DNA from: Chloroflexota bacterium
GTDB taxonomy: Bacteria > Chloroflexota > UBA11872
Assembly: GCA_022824865.1 (NCBI GenBank)
Contig: JAJDZD010000055.1
Span: 35,481 to 99,480, forward strand
Direction of reading: 5' to 3'
DNA length: 64,000 nucleotides
Shown here piece by piece: positions 44,329 through 54,432 of this stretch. Under the pieces are notes generated by a model. It saw only the letters and a list, made by a program, of their open reading frames with translations. It was not told the DNA's origin and did no database searches. The number at the start of each line of letters is the position of its first letter. The stretch's first letter is position 1. Made by a program: the position numbers and the translations under genes.

Positions 44329-45225
44329 GTGACCAACGGAGCATGTGGACCACCGGTGGCGAAACGCCTAGGTGCTAGTCGTGTTGAGCGCGCGGCGCAA
44401 GCGATTCCGCTGGGCGCTTTGGTGTACCGCGAGGCCACGGCGCCAGGCGGTCTGACTCGGCGGGTTGGTCGGGCCCTGCAGCTGGATCCCAGTCTCTACC
44501 GCGAGGTGGCGGCACCGGGCGCCAGCACCTGGCAGGCGGTCCTGGTCGTTGTGCTCACAGCAGGGATCGCGGGCGTTGGGTGGGGCGCCGGAGCTCTCCA
44601 TCTGCTGGTGACGGGTGAGCCCGCGGTTCGATGGATGCAACAGGTCGTGGCCGAGATAAGTACGGTATCCGCCGTTAGTGTGTTCGCACATGTAGCCGCC
44701 TGGCCGGTCTGGACGGCTGGACTGTGGGTCTTTGGACGGCGCTTTGCGCCGCCGAGTCGGTCGCTGGGCTTCTGGCAGGTTGCGCGCGTGCTGGCCTTTG
44801 CGCAGGCGCCGGGATTGTGCGCCGTGCTGATTCCCCTGGCGGCGGGCACACTCTGGCTGGCTCGAGTGGACCCGCGAGTTGACGAGGGATCCACGTTGGG
44901 CCTCCTGGTGTACGGAGTACGGGCGGCGGTCGGAGTCTGGGTGCTGCTGGGAACTTTCCTGGCCACGCATGAATCTCTTCGGCTGAGTTACGGCCGCACC
45001 CTTGGCGCGCTGGTCGCGGTTGCCGCGGGCATTGGACTCTTTTCGGTGCTGCTCGGAATCATCGTGACCTGGGAATTCGGTTCGCAACGAGCGGCCTGGG
45101 TCGACTCGCTGGCGTCCCCTTCAGTGTTCGACATATCGCGAGGTTTGGACTTCAACCTTGGCCTGAGCTTCGGCGACGCGGTTGTGAACTATCTGATTCG
45201 GCTTGTCGACCATGCGCGTCTCTAG
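44329..45225 (+). CDS. YIP1-like membrane protein, alpha type (array member C)
   Basis: A 298-residue paralogue of member A. Residues 1 to about 75 are nearly identical to A, and more than 110 consecutive bases (from ATTCCGCTGGGCGC at 44403) are the same. The rest is clearly diverged, though the five membrane segments and the motifs VARVLAFAQAPGLCAV and AVGVWVLLGTFLAT remain. The tail reads FDISRGLDFNLGLSFGDAVVNY. The sharp change in similarity suggests gene conversion. It opens the second alpha-beta pair, directly after scar 1, with GTG start like A. Confidence 0.8.
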   Translation: MTNGACGPPVAKRLGASRVERAAQAIPLGALVYREATAPGGLTRRVGRALQLDPSLYREVAAPGASTWQAVLVVVLTAGIAGVGWGAGALHLLVTGEPAVRWMQQVVAEISTVSAVSVFAHVAAWPVWTAGLWVFGRRFAPPSRSLGFWQVARVLAFAQAPGLCAVLIPLAAGTLWLARVDPRVDEGSTLGLLVYGVRAAVGVWVLLGTFLATHESLRLSYGRTLGALVAVAAGIGLFSVLLGIIVTWEFGSQRAAWVDSLASPSVFDISRGLDFNLGLSFGDAVVNYLIRLVDHARL

Positions 45226-45285
45226 AGCAACCCACCTTGCCGCCCGCGGCGTAGCCACACTGCGGGCGCCGAGCGATCAGCTGCC

Positions 45286-46158
45286 ATGAGTGCCACCTGG
45301 ATTGCCGCCTTCCGCGAGAGGATAGGCCGAGCTTTGCGCCTGGACCCGACTCTCTATCGAGAAGTAGCGGCTTCCGGCGGAATCACGCTTCAGGCGACGC
45401 TAGTCATCCTGTTGGCAGCCGTCGGGGTGGGGACCGCCGCGTGCGCGCGGGTCGTGCTGACTCCCTTGGCGACTTTTCGCGCGAATGATGATTTGGCGCT
45501 CTTTTGGGAGTTCTATGGGAGGTACGGAGTCCCAACCGCAGGGCTCAGCGCGGCCGCGCAGGCCGCCGCGTGGCCCGTGTGGGCCGTCGCACTCTGGTTA
45601 ATTGCCCGCTACGTGTTCGCCCAGAAACCGGTCCCGGGAGTTTGTGCGATTGCACAGGCTCTCGCGTTCGCACAAGCACCTGGTTTCTTCGCGGTGGTGG
45701 TTCCTCTCATTTTTCCTATCGTATTCGTGGCCTTCCGTTTGCTGCCTGCAGACTTCAGTTTGCTTCGTCCGCTTGCTGCGTCCTTGCATCTCGGGCGAAC
45801 GCTCGTGTTCGGCGTGCAGGCGCTGCTATCCGTCTGGGTGCTGATTGGGACGTTTCTCGCCGTTCGCGAGTTGTTTGGCCTGACCAACGCTCGCACCATG
45901 TTCACGATACTCATAGCCGGGGCGGCCATCGCAGGGCTGCTAGGCAGCGTCGCGACCGTGGTCGTGATCGCGACGCCGCCAACGGTTGGATCGTCCGGCC
46001 AGAGCGTGGACTTTCTCGGCTCAAGCGGCTTCTTCTACCAGACATCCGGACATCCCATCTACTTCGACGCCGCAGTCCCAATTTCAGGTGGCTTTGACTT
46101 CAATCTAGGCCTCATTCGAGCTCTAACGTGGCTCTTCGCTCGGATCGCGGTGTTCTGA
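45286..46158 (+). CDS. YIP1-like membrane protein, beta type (array member D)
   Basis: A 290-residue paralogue of member B. GRALRLDPTLYREVAASGGI opens the domain, QAAAWPVWAVALWLIARYVF and ALAFAQAPGFFAVVVPLIFP are the conserved segments, and VQALLSVWVLIGTFLAVREL is nearly the same as in B. The outside loop (VGSSGQSVDFLGSSGFFYQT) is long, and the end is ISGGFDFNLGLIRALTWLF. Unlike A-B and E-F, a 60-base gap separates it from the preceding alpha gene. ATG start; the N-terminus is shorter than in B. Confidence 0.8.
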   Translation: MSATWIAAFRERIGRALRLDPTLYREVAASGGITLQATLVILLAAVGVGTAACARVVLTPLATFRANDDLALFWEFYGRYGVPTAGLSAAAQAAAWPVWAVALWLIARYVFAQKPVPGVCAIAQALAFAQAPGFFAVVVPLIFPIVFVAFRLLPADFSLLRPLAASLHLGRTLVFGVQALLSVWVLIGTFLAVRELFGLTNARTMFTILIAGAAIAGLLGSVATVVVIATPPTVGSSGQSVDFLGSSGFFYQTSGHPIYFDAAVPISGGFDFNLGLIRALTWLFARIAVF

Positions 46159-46356
46159 TACTTGAACCCGGGGAGTGACCCGTCATCGGTGAGCTGCGCT
46201 AGCCCTTCGTTGGGAGTGACGAACAAGGGCACCTAGGCTGCGACTCAGGGTCTAGACGTCCGAGTCCGCGCTGGTAGGTCACACGCACCAGCTTTCCGTG
46301 AGCTATGGGCTTAACCGGGAGCCATCGCCCGCTTCAGGGCAAATCAGCAACTCAAG

Positions 46357-46540
46357 TCAGACCTGCAGAAGCTCATTGCAGACGGGGTTGGGGATTTGGG
46401 TTTGGGGGTTGAGGGCGTGGAGGTGGCGGGTCTGGGAGTCGATTCGGGAGGTGACGATGGTGCTGGTGTCCTGGTTGGCGGCGAGGAGCCAGGTTCCCGA
46501 GGGGTCGATGGCGAAGATGGCGAGGCTGTCGTGGTCGACT
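46357..46540 (-). pseudogene. Scar 2: 3' fragment of the lactonase gene
   Basis: It encodes the lactonase tail (LAIFAIDPSGTWLLAANQDT, then NPQTQIPNPVCNELLQV) and lacks the same 25 codons as scar 1. The C-terminus is more diverged than in scar 1. It joins the aminotransferase fragment at a matching position, showing that both scars descend from one rearrangement. Confidence 0.85.
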
Positions 46541-46590
46541 GATCGACGCGTGGAGCGAAACGGTCGGCCTGAACATCGTTCAGCAGGCCG
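46539..46590 (+). pseudogene. Scar 2: 3' fragment of the aminotransferase gene
   Basis: The fragment encodes LIDAWSETVGLNIVQQA, the beginning of the aminotransferase tail, and then diverges before the usual stop. The reading frame of the next gene starts just after it. Compared with scar 1 it is shorter and more decayed. Confidence 0.75.
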
Positions 46591-46592
46591 GA

Positions 46593-47468
46593 ATGCCAGG
46601 CGATGCCACGGAACGTTCGGCAACGGCACGTGACAGACTGAGCGCCAGAGGCGGCGCGGGAGTGAGGCAGGCGGCGATGGGGGACTGCTTCATCAGCAGG
46701 CTGTATCGGGCCCTGCGGCTGGACCCGACGTTGTACCGGGAAGTCGCCACCGCAGATAACAGCACGTATCAAGCCGTGCTGATTGTTGTCCTCACTTCCG
46801 CAGCTTCAGGCATTGCATGGGGCGCAAGGACATTTCGTTTCATTGAACGGAACGAACCAGCGCTCGTGATGATGGACACGCCGATGGCCGAAGCAGGCGT
46901 CATGGTCCTGCTGAGTGCCGTGGCGCAGGTTGTCGCCTGGCCGGTGTGGGCGGCCGGAGTCTGGGCTATTGGCCGGCGTGTGGCCCGATTCGGCCGGGCG
47001 CCGGGATTCTGGCCTGTGGCCCGTGTCCTGGCCTTCGCGCAGACGCCCGTCGCACTCGTGGTCGCGATTCCGATTCTGGCCGGAGCCTTTTGGCTGGGAC
47101 GCGTCGACCCTGACGGTGTGGGCAAAGCGCCGTTGGGACTGCTGGCCTCTAGTGTTTGGAGCGTGGTCGCCGTCTGGGTCCTCATCGGGACCTTTCTGGC
47201 CACGCGAGAGGTATTGGGACTACGCAACGGCCGCACCCTGGTCACCTTGTGCGGGGCCGGCGTCGGAGCCGGTGTGGTCGCGGTGCTGGTGGGGGCCGCG
47301 GTCAGCTCGGTATCTCGCGGCGGGAACCTCGACTACGCAACCGCGTATTGGCGTGGGACTCCCTCCGGCTTTGACGTTGCGTCCGGGTCCGACTTCAATC
47401 TGGGCCTTGACTTCGGCAGCGCGGTGATGGGCTATCTGTTCCGTCTCTTCCCATTTGCCAGTGGATAA
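46593..47468 (+). CDS. YIP1-like membrane protein, alpha type (array member E)
   Basis: A 291-residue paralogue. SRLYRALRLDPTLYREVATA opens the YIP1-like domain, VVAWPVWAAGVWAIGRRVA and VARVLAFAQTPVALVVAIPI are the core segments, and VVAVWVLIGTFLATREVLGL follows. The tail SGFDVASGSDFNLGLDFGSA matches the alpha type. The ATG at 46593 lies in sequence derived from the scar; an ATG at 46677 (before GDCFISRLYRAL) would leave the whole domain intact and may be the real start. Its stop overlaps the start region of F. Third alpha-beta pair. Confidence 0.75.
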   Translation: MPGDATERSATARDRLSARGGAGVRQAAMGDCFISRLYRALRLDPTLYREVATADNSTYQAVLIVVLTSAASGIAWGARTFRFIERNEPALVMMDTPMAEAGVMVLLSAVAQVVAWPVWAAGVWAIGRRVARFGRAPGFWPVARVLAFAQTPVALVVAIPILAGAFWLGRVDPDGVGKAPLGLLASSVWSVVAVWVLIGTFLATREVLGLRNGRTLVTLCGAGVGAGVVAVLVGAAVSSVSRGGNLDYATAYWRGTPSGFDVASGSDFNLGLDFGSAVMGYLFRLFPFASG

Positions 47469-48393
47469 CACCGACCGCCCCGCTGGGCGGGACACCGGGC
47501 ACCGAGCGGAGCCGACCGTGCAGACTCGAATGGGCGGCGGTCTTGTTCGCCGAACGATCCGCGCTCTGAGCCTGGATTCTGACCTTTACCGCGAGGTGTC
47601 GGCACCCGTGGCCAGCACGCGGCAGGCAGTGCTCATCGTGACGCTTGCGGCGGTGGGCGCGGGTCTTGGCGAAAGCGGCCGGACCCTGCTGTCTATGTTG
47701 AGAGTCGCGCCATTTGAACGTCGAACCGAGCTCCTCCTGTGGCACACGTTTGTCGACGAGACGCTGCCAATCGCCGCGCTGCACGCCGCTGTCCACCTGG
47801 CAGCCTGGCCCGTGTGGGCCGCGGCACTATGGATCATTGGCAAGCGCCTGGTCTCAGGCGACAGTCAGACGCCACGGTTCGGGTCAATCGCGCGCGGCAT
47901 TGCGTTTGCGCAGGCGCCGGGTCTTCTTCTCATTCTCACGCCGGTCCTCGTTCGCGCCTTCGTACCGATAATCGGCCTAGCTACCGACCCAGCGACCGAT
48001 ATTGCACGCTGGGGTTTTGTGGCAGGGCAACTTCCGCCGTCACTGGACTCCGGCTTTCGGACGTTTATCGCCGGTTGGGTGCTGATCGGAACCTATCTTG
48101 CCGCTCGCGAGTCGCTTGGCCTGAACAACGGCCGAACGCTTGTCGCGATGCTGGCCGCCGGCTTCGCCATCGCCGTGCTCATGGGCATCCTGGCAATGGC
48201 TATCGCGCTCGCCGTTCCTTCGCCGCCGTGGACATTCAATCCGGCCCTTTCAAGTGATGCATTCCTTGGAATCGGCGGATCCGGACCCCTGGCCACTTTT
48301 TCGATTGAGCAAGCCTTGCCCATAGCCCTTAGCTTCGACTTCAACCTCGGGCTCATCGACGGCTTCATGCGGGTCTTCGCTGGTGGGTCGTAG
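47455..48393 (+). CDS. YIP1-like membrane protein, beta type (array member F)
   Basis: A 312-residue paralogue. RTIRALSLDSDLYREVSAPV is a diverged form of the opening block. HLAAWPVWAAALWIIGKRLV, GIAFAQAPGLLLILTPVLV and FIAGWVLIGTYLAARESLGL are the core segments, and the end is LPIALSFDFNLGLIDGFMRV. Compared with B and D it has longer outside loops. The start is TTG at 47455 or GTG at 47461, both within the end of E, so translation is likely coupled. It is followed by the intact, convergent lactonase gene. Confidence 0.75.
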   Translation: MPVDNTDRPAGRDTGHRAEPTVQTRMGGGLVRRTIRALSLDSDLYREVSAPVASTRQAVLIVTLAAVGAGLGESGRTLLSMLRVAPFERRTELLLWHTFVDETLPIAALHAAVHLAAWPVWAAALWIIGKRLVSGDSQTPRFGSIARGIAFAQAPGLLLILTPVLVRAFVPIIGLATDPATDIARWGFVAGQLPPSLDSGFRTFIAGWVLIGTYLAARESLGLNNGRTLVAMLAAGFAIAVLMGILAMAIALAVPSPPWTFNPALSSDAFLGIGGSGPLATFSIEQALPIALSFDFNLGLIDGFMRVFAGGS

Positions 48394-48579
48394 CAACCCC
48401 TCCGTGTCTTTCTCGGCCCGGTGCTGCATTGAAGAGTCAGGGCTGTGCGCCACGCCTGTTCTTCAGACCGAGGTCTAGTCCGAGCCTGTTCTACCCGCCG
48501 ACGGTCAGCGAACTGAAGAACGGGCAAATGAGCCGCGCAGCTCGAACATTGACACTAGACCGACCGACCCTTGCGATGT

Positions 48580-49641
48580 TCAGACCGGCAGGAGTTTGAT
48601 GCAGACGGGGTTGGGGATGTTGGTTACCTGGCCGGTGGGGTGGAGGTGGCCGGCCTGGGGGTGGATGCGGAAGGTGACGATGGTGCTGGTGTCCTGGTTG
48701 GCCGCGAGCAGCCAGGCGCCGGAGGGGTCGATGGCGAAGTTGCGGGGGGTTTGGCCCTGGGTGGATTCGTGGCCCAGGCTGGTGAGGCGGCCGGTGGCCT
48801 GGTCGATGGCGAACATGGCGATGCTGTCGTGGCCGCGGTTGGAGCCGTAGACGAATTTGCCTGAGGGCGCGACGTGGATGTCGGCGCAGGTTGTCTCGCC
48901 GTCGAAGTCGTCGGGCAGGGTGCTGACGGTCTCGATTTCGCCGAACACTCCCAAGTCCGCGTAATAGCGCAGGACGGTGATGGAGGACGCCAGTTCGTTG
49001 ATGAGGTAGGCGAATTGGCCGTTGGGGTGGATGTCGAAGTGCCGAGGTCCGGCGCCGGTCGGGGTGCGGACCCAGGGGATTGCGTGCGGCGCCAGCGTGC
49101 CGTTGTCCAGATCGAGGTCGTAGACGAGGAGCTTGTCGATGCCGAGATCGGGGGCGAAGGCGCGGCCATTGGCGGCGTCGAGAATGATCGAGTGGGCGTG
49201 GGGCCCGGTCTGCCGCAGGGGGTGGATGCTGGAGCCCTGGTGCTGAACGAAGCCAGTCAGCGGGGCCAGGCTTCCGTCCGCCTGGATCGGCAGCATGGCC
49301 ACGCTGCCGCTGCCGTAGTTGGCCAGCAGCGCGTAAGACTCCGTGGGATCCACGCTGATGTGGCAGGGGACCTCGCCGCCGGTGAGCTGCTCGTTCAGGT
49401 AGGTCAGGGCGCCGGTGGCGGGGTCGATGGCGTAGGCCTTGATGACGCCGTGCGATTCCTCACCGACGGCGTAGAGGTTCCGGCCCGACGGCGAGACCTC
49501 AACCCACGACGGATTGGAAATGCCGCCGATTACGCTCAGGCGCTCGAGCGCGCCGGTACCCGCACCAAACCGATAGGTGTAAATGCCTTCGCTGGCACCA
49601 GTGGTGTAGGTGCCGATGAAGGCGAGGTACTGGTCGCTCAT
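48580..49641 (-). CDS. Lactonase-family seven-bladed beta-propeller (Pgl-like)
   Basis: A 353-residue protein of the 6-phosphogluconolactonase/lactonase beta-propeller family. AFIGTYTTGASEGIYTYRF is the first blade, ISVDPTESYALLANYGSGSV and GPRHFDIHPNGQFAYLINEL are family blocks, and FAIDPSGAWLLAANQDT is near the end. No signal peptide is seen. It may open sugar lactones. Its 3' end was duplicated in both scars at 44055 and 46357. Two 11-base direct repeats (TCGATGGCGAA at 48728 and 48803), 75 bases apart, are the sites of the 25-codon deletion in those copies. It is intact here. Confidence 0.9.
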   Translation of the reverse strand: MSDQYLAFIGTYTTGASEGIYTYRFGAGTGALERLSVIGGISNPSWVEVSPSGRNLYAVGEESHGVIKAYAIDPATGALTYLNEQLTGGEVPCHISVDPTESYALLANYGSGSVAMLPIQADGSLAPLTGFVQHQGSSIHPLRQTGPHAHSIILDAANGRAFAPDLGIDKLLVYDLDLDNGTLAPHAIPWVRTPTGAGPRHFDIHPNGQFAYLINELASSITVLRYYADLGVFGEIETVSTLPDDFDGETTCADIHVAPSGKFVYGSNRGHDSIAMFAIDQATGRLTSLGHESTQGQTPRNFAIDPSGAWLLAANQDTSTIVTFRIHPQAGHLHPTGQVTNIPNPVCIKLLPV

Positions 49642-49666
49642 TTAGCCGTCCTTTGAGTTGGCTCCC

Positions 49667-51256
<1,590 letters not shown>

Positions 51257-51391
51257 GGCGGTCGTGTGGCTCCCTTGGTCGGTGTCGACAGTGCGGCGCG
51301 CGGCTAGAGCGGGCCGGGATGCTTGGGTCGGTGCGGTATCGCCTCTTTTGGGCGGCCCTATCTTATTCGACCGAACCCGCCTGTGGGGATA

Positions 51392-52336
51392 TCAGACGTA
51401 GCGTTCGCCTTCACGACCGGCGGGGCGGCGGCCGGCGGTGGCCCGGCGGGCGGCTTCGATCGACTTGCCGCCGGCCTGCAGGGCGCGGTCGTAATCGCCC
51501 ACGCGGAATGCCTCCAGGTGCTCGTTCCAGGACTCGTCCGGTGTCTTGCCGGGCGAATCGGCCGAGGCCAGGTAGGCGCGCCAGTACACGACCATGTCGT
51601 CCAAGGTCACCTGTTGCGCGACGCACTGGCGGTGCTTGCGTCGTTCGACGGGGTCGTCCAGCGCCACGAGGCGACGGGCGGCATCGGTGATGCGGTCGAT
51701 CAGGGTCTCGGTGTAGTGCCGGCCTTTCTCGCGGCTGGCGTGGGTGCGCGGGTCGTCGCCGCCGACGCCTTCCGGCCACTTATCGGGGGCCGGATCGAGG
51801 GCGGTAAGGTCCACGGTTTCAGGTTCGAGGTACATCATGATGGAGGTCTCGATGGCGGCGGCGTGGTCCATCGGCTTTTCGAAGTCGCTGAGCAGGTGTG
51901 CGTCCACGGCGGCGAGGACCAGGATGTCGGACTGCCGCATGGCGTCGAGCGCGGCACGGCGGTAAGCCAGGTAGTCCTCACTACCCCCGTGACCGCCCAG
52001 CCAGATCACCACTTTTGCGCCGTTGCGGGCCAGGTAGTCGAGGATGGTCTGGGTGTTGGACTGGATCAGGTCGGGAGCCGCGGGCATGCCCAGCGGCCAC
52101 GGGACCTCCCAGGCCCCGAGAAAGACTGTGGGATAGATCAGCCCGCCGGTGCGTTCGGCGGCCCGGCGGCAGATGGCCTCGGACTTGACGGCGTCCAGGC
52201 CGACCGGGTTCTGGCGCCCGTGCCATTCCAGGGGTCCGGACGGCACGTAGACGCAAGGGAACTCGGCCAGGGCGTCCCAGATCTGCTGGGGGCGGCAGCG
52301 TTCCCAACGGCGTTCCACTGGCGTCGCCTCGCTCAC
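51392..52336 (-). CDS. Creatininase-family amidohydrolase
   Basis: A 314-residue creatininase-like metal enzyme. GPLEWHGRQNPVGLDA (Glu37, His39, Asp48) and LGGHGGSED give the zinc/manganese ligands, and HAAAIETSIMMYL carries the last conserved Glu. The family hydrolyses cyclic or linear amides such as creatinine or formamide-type intermediates; the substrate here is unknown. A C-terminal extension of about 60 residues (ending in Arg/Gly-rich sequence) is not conserved. GTG start at 52336 overlaps the stop of the upstream epimerase gene (GTGA), so the pair is one operon. Confidence 0.88.
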   Translation of the reverse strand: MSEATPVERRWERCRPQQIWDALAEFPCVYVPSGPLEWHGRQNPVGLDAVKSEAICRRAAERTGGLIYPTVFLGAWEVPWPLGMPAAPDLIQSNTQTILDYLARNGAKVVIWLGGHGGSEDYLAYRRAALDAMRQSDILVLAAVDAHLLSDFEKPMDHAAAIETSIMMYLEPETVDLTALDPAPDKWPEGVGGDDPRTHASREKGRHYTETLIDRITDAARRLVALDDPVERRKHRQCVAQQVTLDDMVVYWRAYLASADSPGKTPDESWNEHLEAFRVGDYDRALQAGGKSIEAARRATAGRRPAGREGERYV

Positions 52337-53199
52337 GGCGCCTGACCGACCCGACCGATCACGCCCTTGGACGTGAGGTTGTCGTGCACCTCGCGGGCCC
52401 AGGTCACCTCTGAATCATCCTCGGGCGCGTAACCGATCACGCGGCGGGCGTTCTCAAGACCCCAGAAGGAGCGGGTGTTGTCGGAGATGCCGTAGAAGAC
52501 CTGCCAGGGGACGCCCCACTCGTTGTCGATGTTCTCGGTTTCGATGGATTTGACGAAGAGCTGGGTCAGGTCGCGAGGGCTGATGTAGGCGCCCAGGTTG
52601 CGGCGGACGGAATAGCCCTGGATGTCGCCCGCCAGTTCGGTGGGATTGAGCTGGCGGGGGGCGCCGATGCGGATGTGGACGTTCTCCAACTTGCGTCCGA
52701 GCGTGCCGGTGGCGAAGACGAAGCCGAGGTGCTCGTAGGACTCCTTGGCCCAGCCGTAGTAGTTGTCGGAGAGCGGGCGGATCTCGTTGGTGGCTTGCAG
52801 CATGTCCATCTCGCGGCTGCGCAGCAGGTGTTCGTAGAAGTCGGCAGCGTGGTTTGAGCTGGCCATCACGACGCGGCGGACGTTCTCCTCCAGCGACAGC
52901 CGGAAGACGTTGTAGGCCATGCGGATGTTGTCCATCTCGCCTTCGAAGTGCTCGCGGACGTCCTCGGTCCGGCGAATGAAGGCCAGATGGATGACGGCAT
53001 CGCAGCCGGTGAAGAGCGGGCGGAGGGTTTCGCGGTCGTCCAACATGCTCTGGATCTGGACGCCGGGGACCTCGCCACCGTCGCGGCCGGTGGTGGTGAC
53101 GTCGATGAGGGTGCAGTCGTAGCGTTCGCGGAGGGTGGGCAGCATCTGGGCCGCCACGTAGCCGGCGGCGCCGGTGACGAGAACCTTGGGACGGGCCAT
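52333..53199 (-). CDS. NAD-dependent epimerase/dehydratase
   Basis: A 288-residue extended SDR. KVLVTGAAGYVAAQMLPTL is the NAD-binding loop, with Ala in place of the last Gly of GxxGxxG. CDAVIHLAFIRR and RRVVMASSNHAADFYEHLL follow, and DNYYGWAKESYEH carries the catalytic YxxxK (Tyr-Gly-Trp-Ala-Lys). It probably acts on a nucleotide sugar or sugar acid. ATG at 53199 is chosen because the Rossmann strand starts right after it. It is coupled to the creatininase-family gene downstream. Confidence 0.88.
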   Translation of the reverse strand: MARPKVLVTGAAGYVAAQMLPTLRERYDCTLIDVTTTGRDGGEVPGVQIQSMLDDRETLRPLFTGCDAVIHLAFIRRTEDVREHFEGEMDNIRMAYNVFRLSLEENVRRVVMASSNHAADFYEHLLRSREMDMLQATNEIRPLSDNYYGWAKESYEHLGFVFATGTLGRKLENVHIRIGAPRQLNPTELAGDIQGYSVRRNLGAYISPRDLTQLFVKSIETENIDNEWGVPWQVFYGISDNTRSFWGLENARRVIGYAPEDDSEVTWAREVHDNLTSKGVIGRVGQAP

Positions 53200-53598
53200 G
53201 GGGTTCACCTTGAAGCTGGTGCCGCATCGTAGCAATGGCGAGACTGAGGCGGGTTTAGGACTTGACGTTCGCTTTTTGTTCGGTATAGTGATCTGACCGT
53301 GTGAGGAAGGTTCCGGCGGCGCGGCAACCCCACAAACCGTCTAGCCGAGCCCTCGCTACCCGTGGACGGCCAGGAGCCGTCCGAAGTCTCGCGGCCGTGC
53401 GAATCCCCCTGCCGCCACGGCCGATGGGACCAAAGGGCGAGTGGTCGAGCAGTCGGTGGCCGTACCTCCTTCGTGCTGCCGGGACCTCCTCCACGCGGTT
53501 TCCCCGGAGCAAATGCGGCATGTTGTTGCCGCTTCGAGTCCGCCGCCTAGGATGCGGGCGTATGTCCCGACGCTCTGAAGAGGTGAACCGCAGGTTTG
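53200..53598. other. Promoter and possible structured leader or small RNA
   Basis: About 400 bases with no supported protein. A plus-strand promoter-like pair, TTGACG (53262-53267) and TATAGT (53284-53289), is spaced by 16 bases. Downstream, GGACGGC and GCCGTCC surround a 5-base loop (about 53362-53380), and CGGCCGTG and CACGGCCG pair across about 16 bases soon after. It may be a structured leader of the DUF72 gene or a separate RNA. I recognise no known RNA family. Confidence 0.4.
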
Positions 53599-54432
53599 AT
53601 GTCTGACGCCGGAACCGGTCGCGTCTGGGTTGGTACGGCCAATTGGTCGGACCACACGAGGTTCTATCCGCGGGGGACGAAGGCGTCAGAGCGATTGGCG
53701 TACTACGCGACGCGGCTGCAGGTGGTGGAAGTGAACGCCAGCTTCTATCGGCGAATCGATCCCGGCGTCTACGCGCAGTGGGCCCAGCAGACGCCGGAGG
53801 CGTTCAAGTTCCTGGTCAAGGCGCATCGGGCAGTGGCGAACCGGCCGCGCGATCCGCAGCTGGCGGCGGAGTACATCAAGGGCCAGTACGAAGATGTGCA
53901 GCCGCTGCGGGAGGCGGGAAAGTATGGCGGATTCCTGGTGCAGTTGGGCGCGAACATTCGTCCTAGGCTCGAGATGTATGACTACCTATCGAGGTTGCGG
54001 GAGGGGCTGGGCGAGGACCCGGTGGCGATCGAGTTTCGGCATCCGGCTTGGTTGCAGGGCGAGGCGCGCGTACAAACACTGAAGCGCTTGCGGGCGCTAG
54101 GCATGGCCGCGGCATTCGCCGACGAACCGCGCGCCGTGGCCGCCGGGCTGCCGGAACCCGTGGACGAACTGACCATGCCCAGCCTGGCCTACTACCGCTT
54201 CATGGGACGCGACCAGGCTGGCGATGTGTCGGCACGCGAGCGTCGGGCGCTACGAGCGGATCACGTCTACACGGACGCAGAGATTGGCGAATTGGCTGAT
54301 CTGGTGGCCGCCCGACATGGACCCGAGACCGCCAGCTACGTGATCTTCTACAACAAGAAGGGTCCGAACCGGGTGGAGGCGGCGATGCGGATGGCCGCGG
54401 AGCTTGAGCGGCGGGGTTGCTCGGCGCGCTAG
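53599..54432 (+). CDS. DUF72 (YecE-like) protein
   Basis: A 277-residue TIM-barrel-like protein of the DUF72 family. VWVGTANWSDHTRFYPRGTK is the family start, VVEVNASFYRRI and FKFLVKAHRAV are the second block, and FRHPAWL and YYRFMGRD follow; VIFYNKKGPNRVEAAM ends it. Function is not established; DUF72 proteins are often found near nucleic-acid metabolism genes. ATG at 53599 is used, with CAGG several bases upstream. It overlaps the next gene (opposite strand) by 4 bases at the stop codons. Confidence 0.88.
   Translation: MSDAGTGRVWVGTANWSDHTRFYPRGTKASERLAYYATRLQVVEVNASFYRRIDPGVYAQWAQQTPEAFKFLVKAHRAVANRPRDPQLAAEYIKGQYEDVQPLREAGKYGGFLVQLGANIRPRLEMYDYLSRLREGLGEDPVAIEFRHPAWLQGEARVQTLKRLRALGMAAAFADEPRAVAAGLPEPVDELTMPSLAYYRFMGRDQAGDVSARERRALRADHVYTDAEIGELADLVAARHGPETASYVIFYNKKGPNRVEAAMRMAAELERRGCSAR

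Noticed and set aside
53500..53560. tRNA-like sequence with a TTCGAGT loop
   Set aside because: The bases flanking the loop do not pair as a T-stem, and no acceptor or anticodon stem can be formed around it.
53301..53606. Arg/Pro/Ser-rich open frame before DUF72
   Set aside because: Composition is that of random GC-rich DNA, the frame overlaps predicted stems, and it has no ribosome-binding site.
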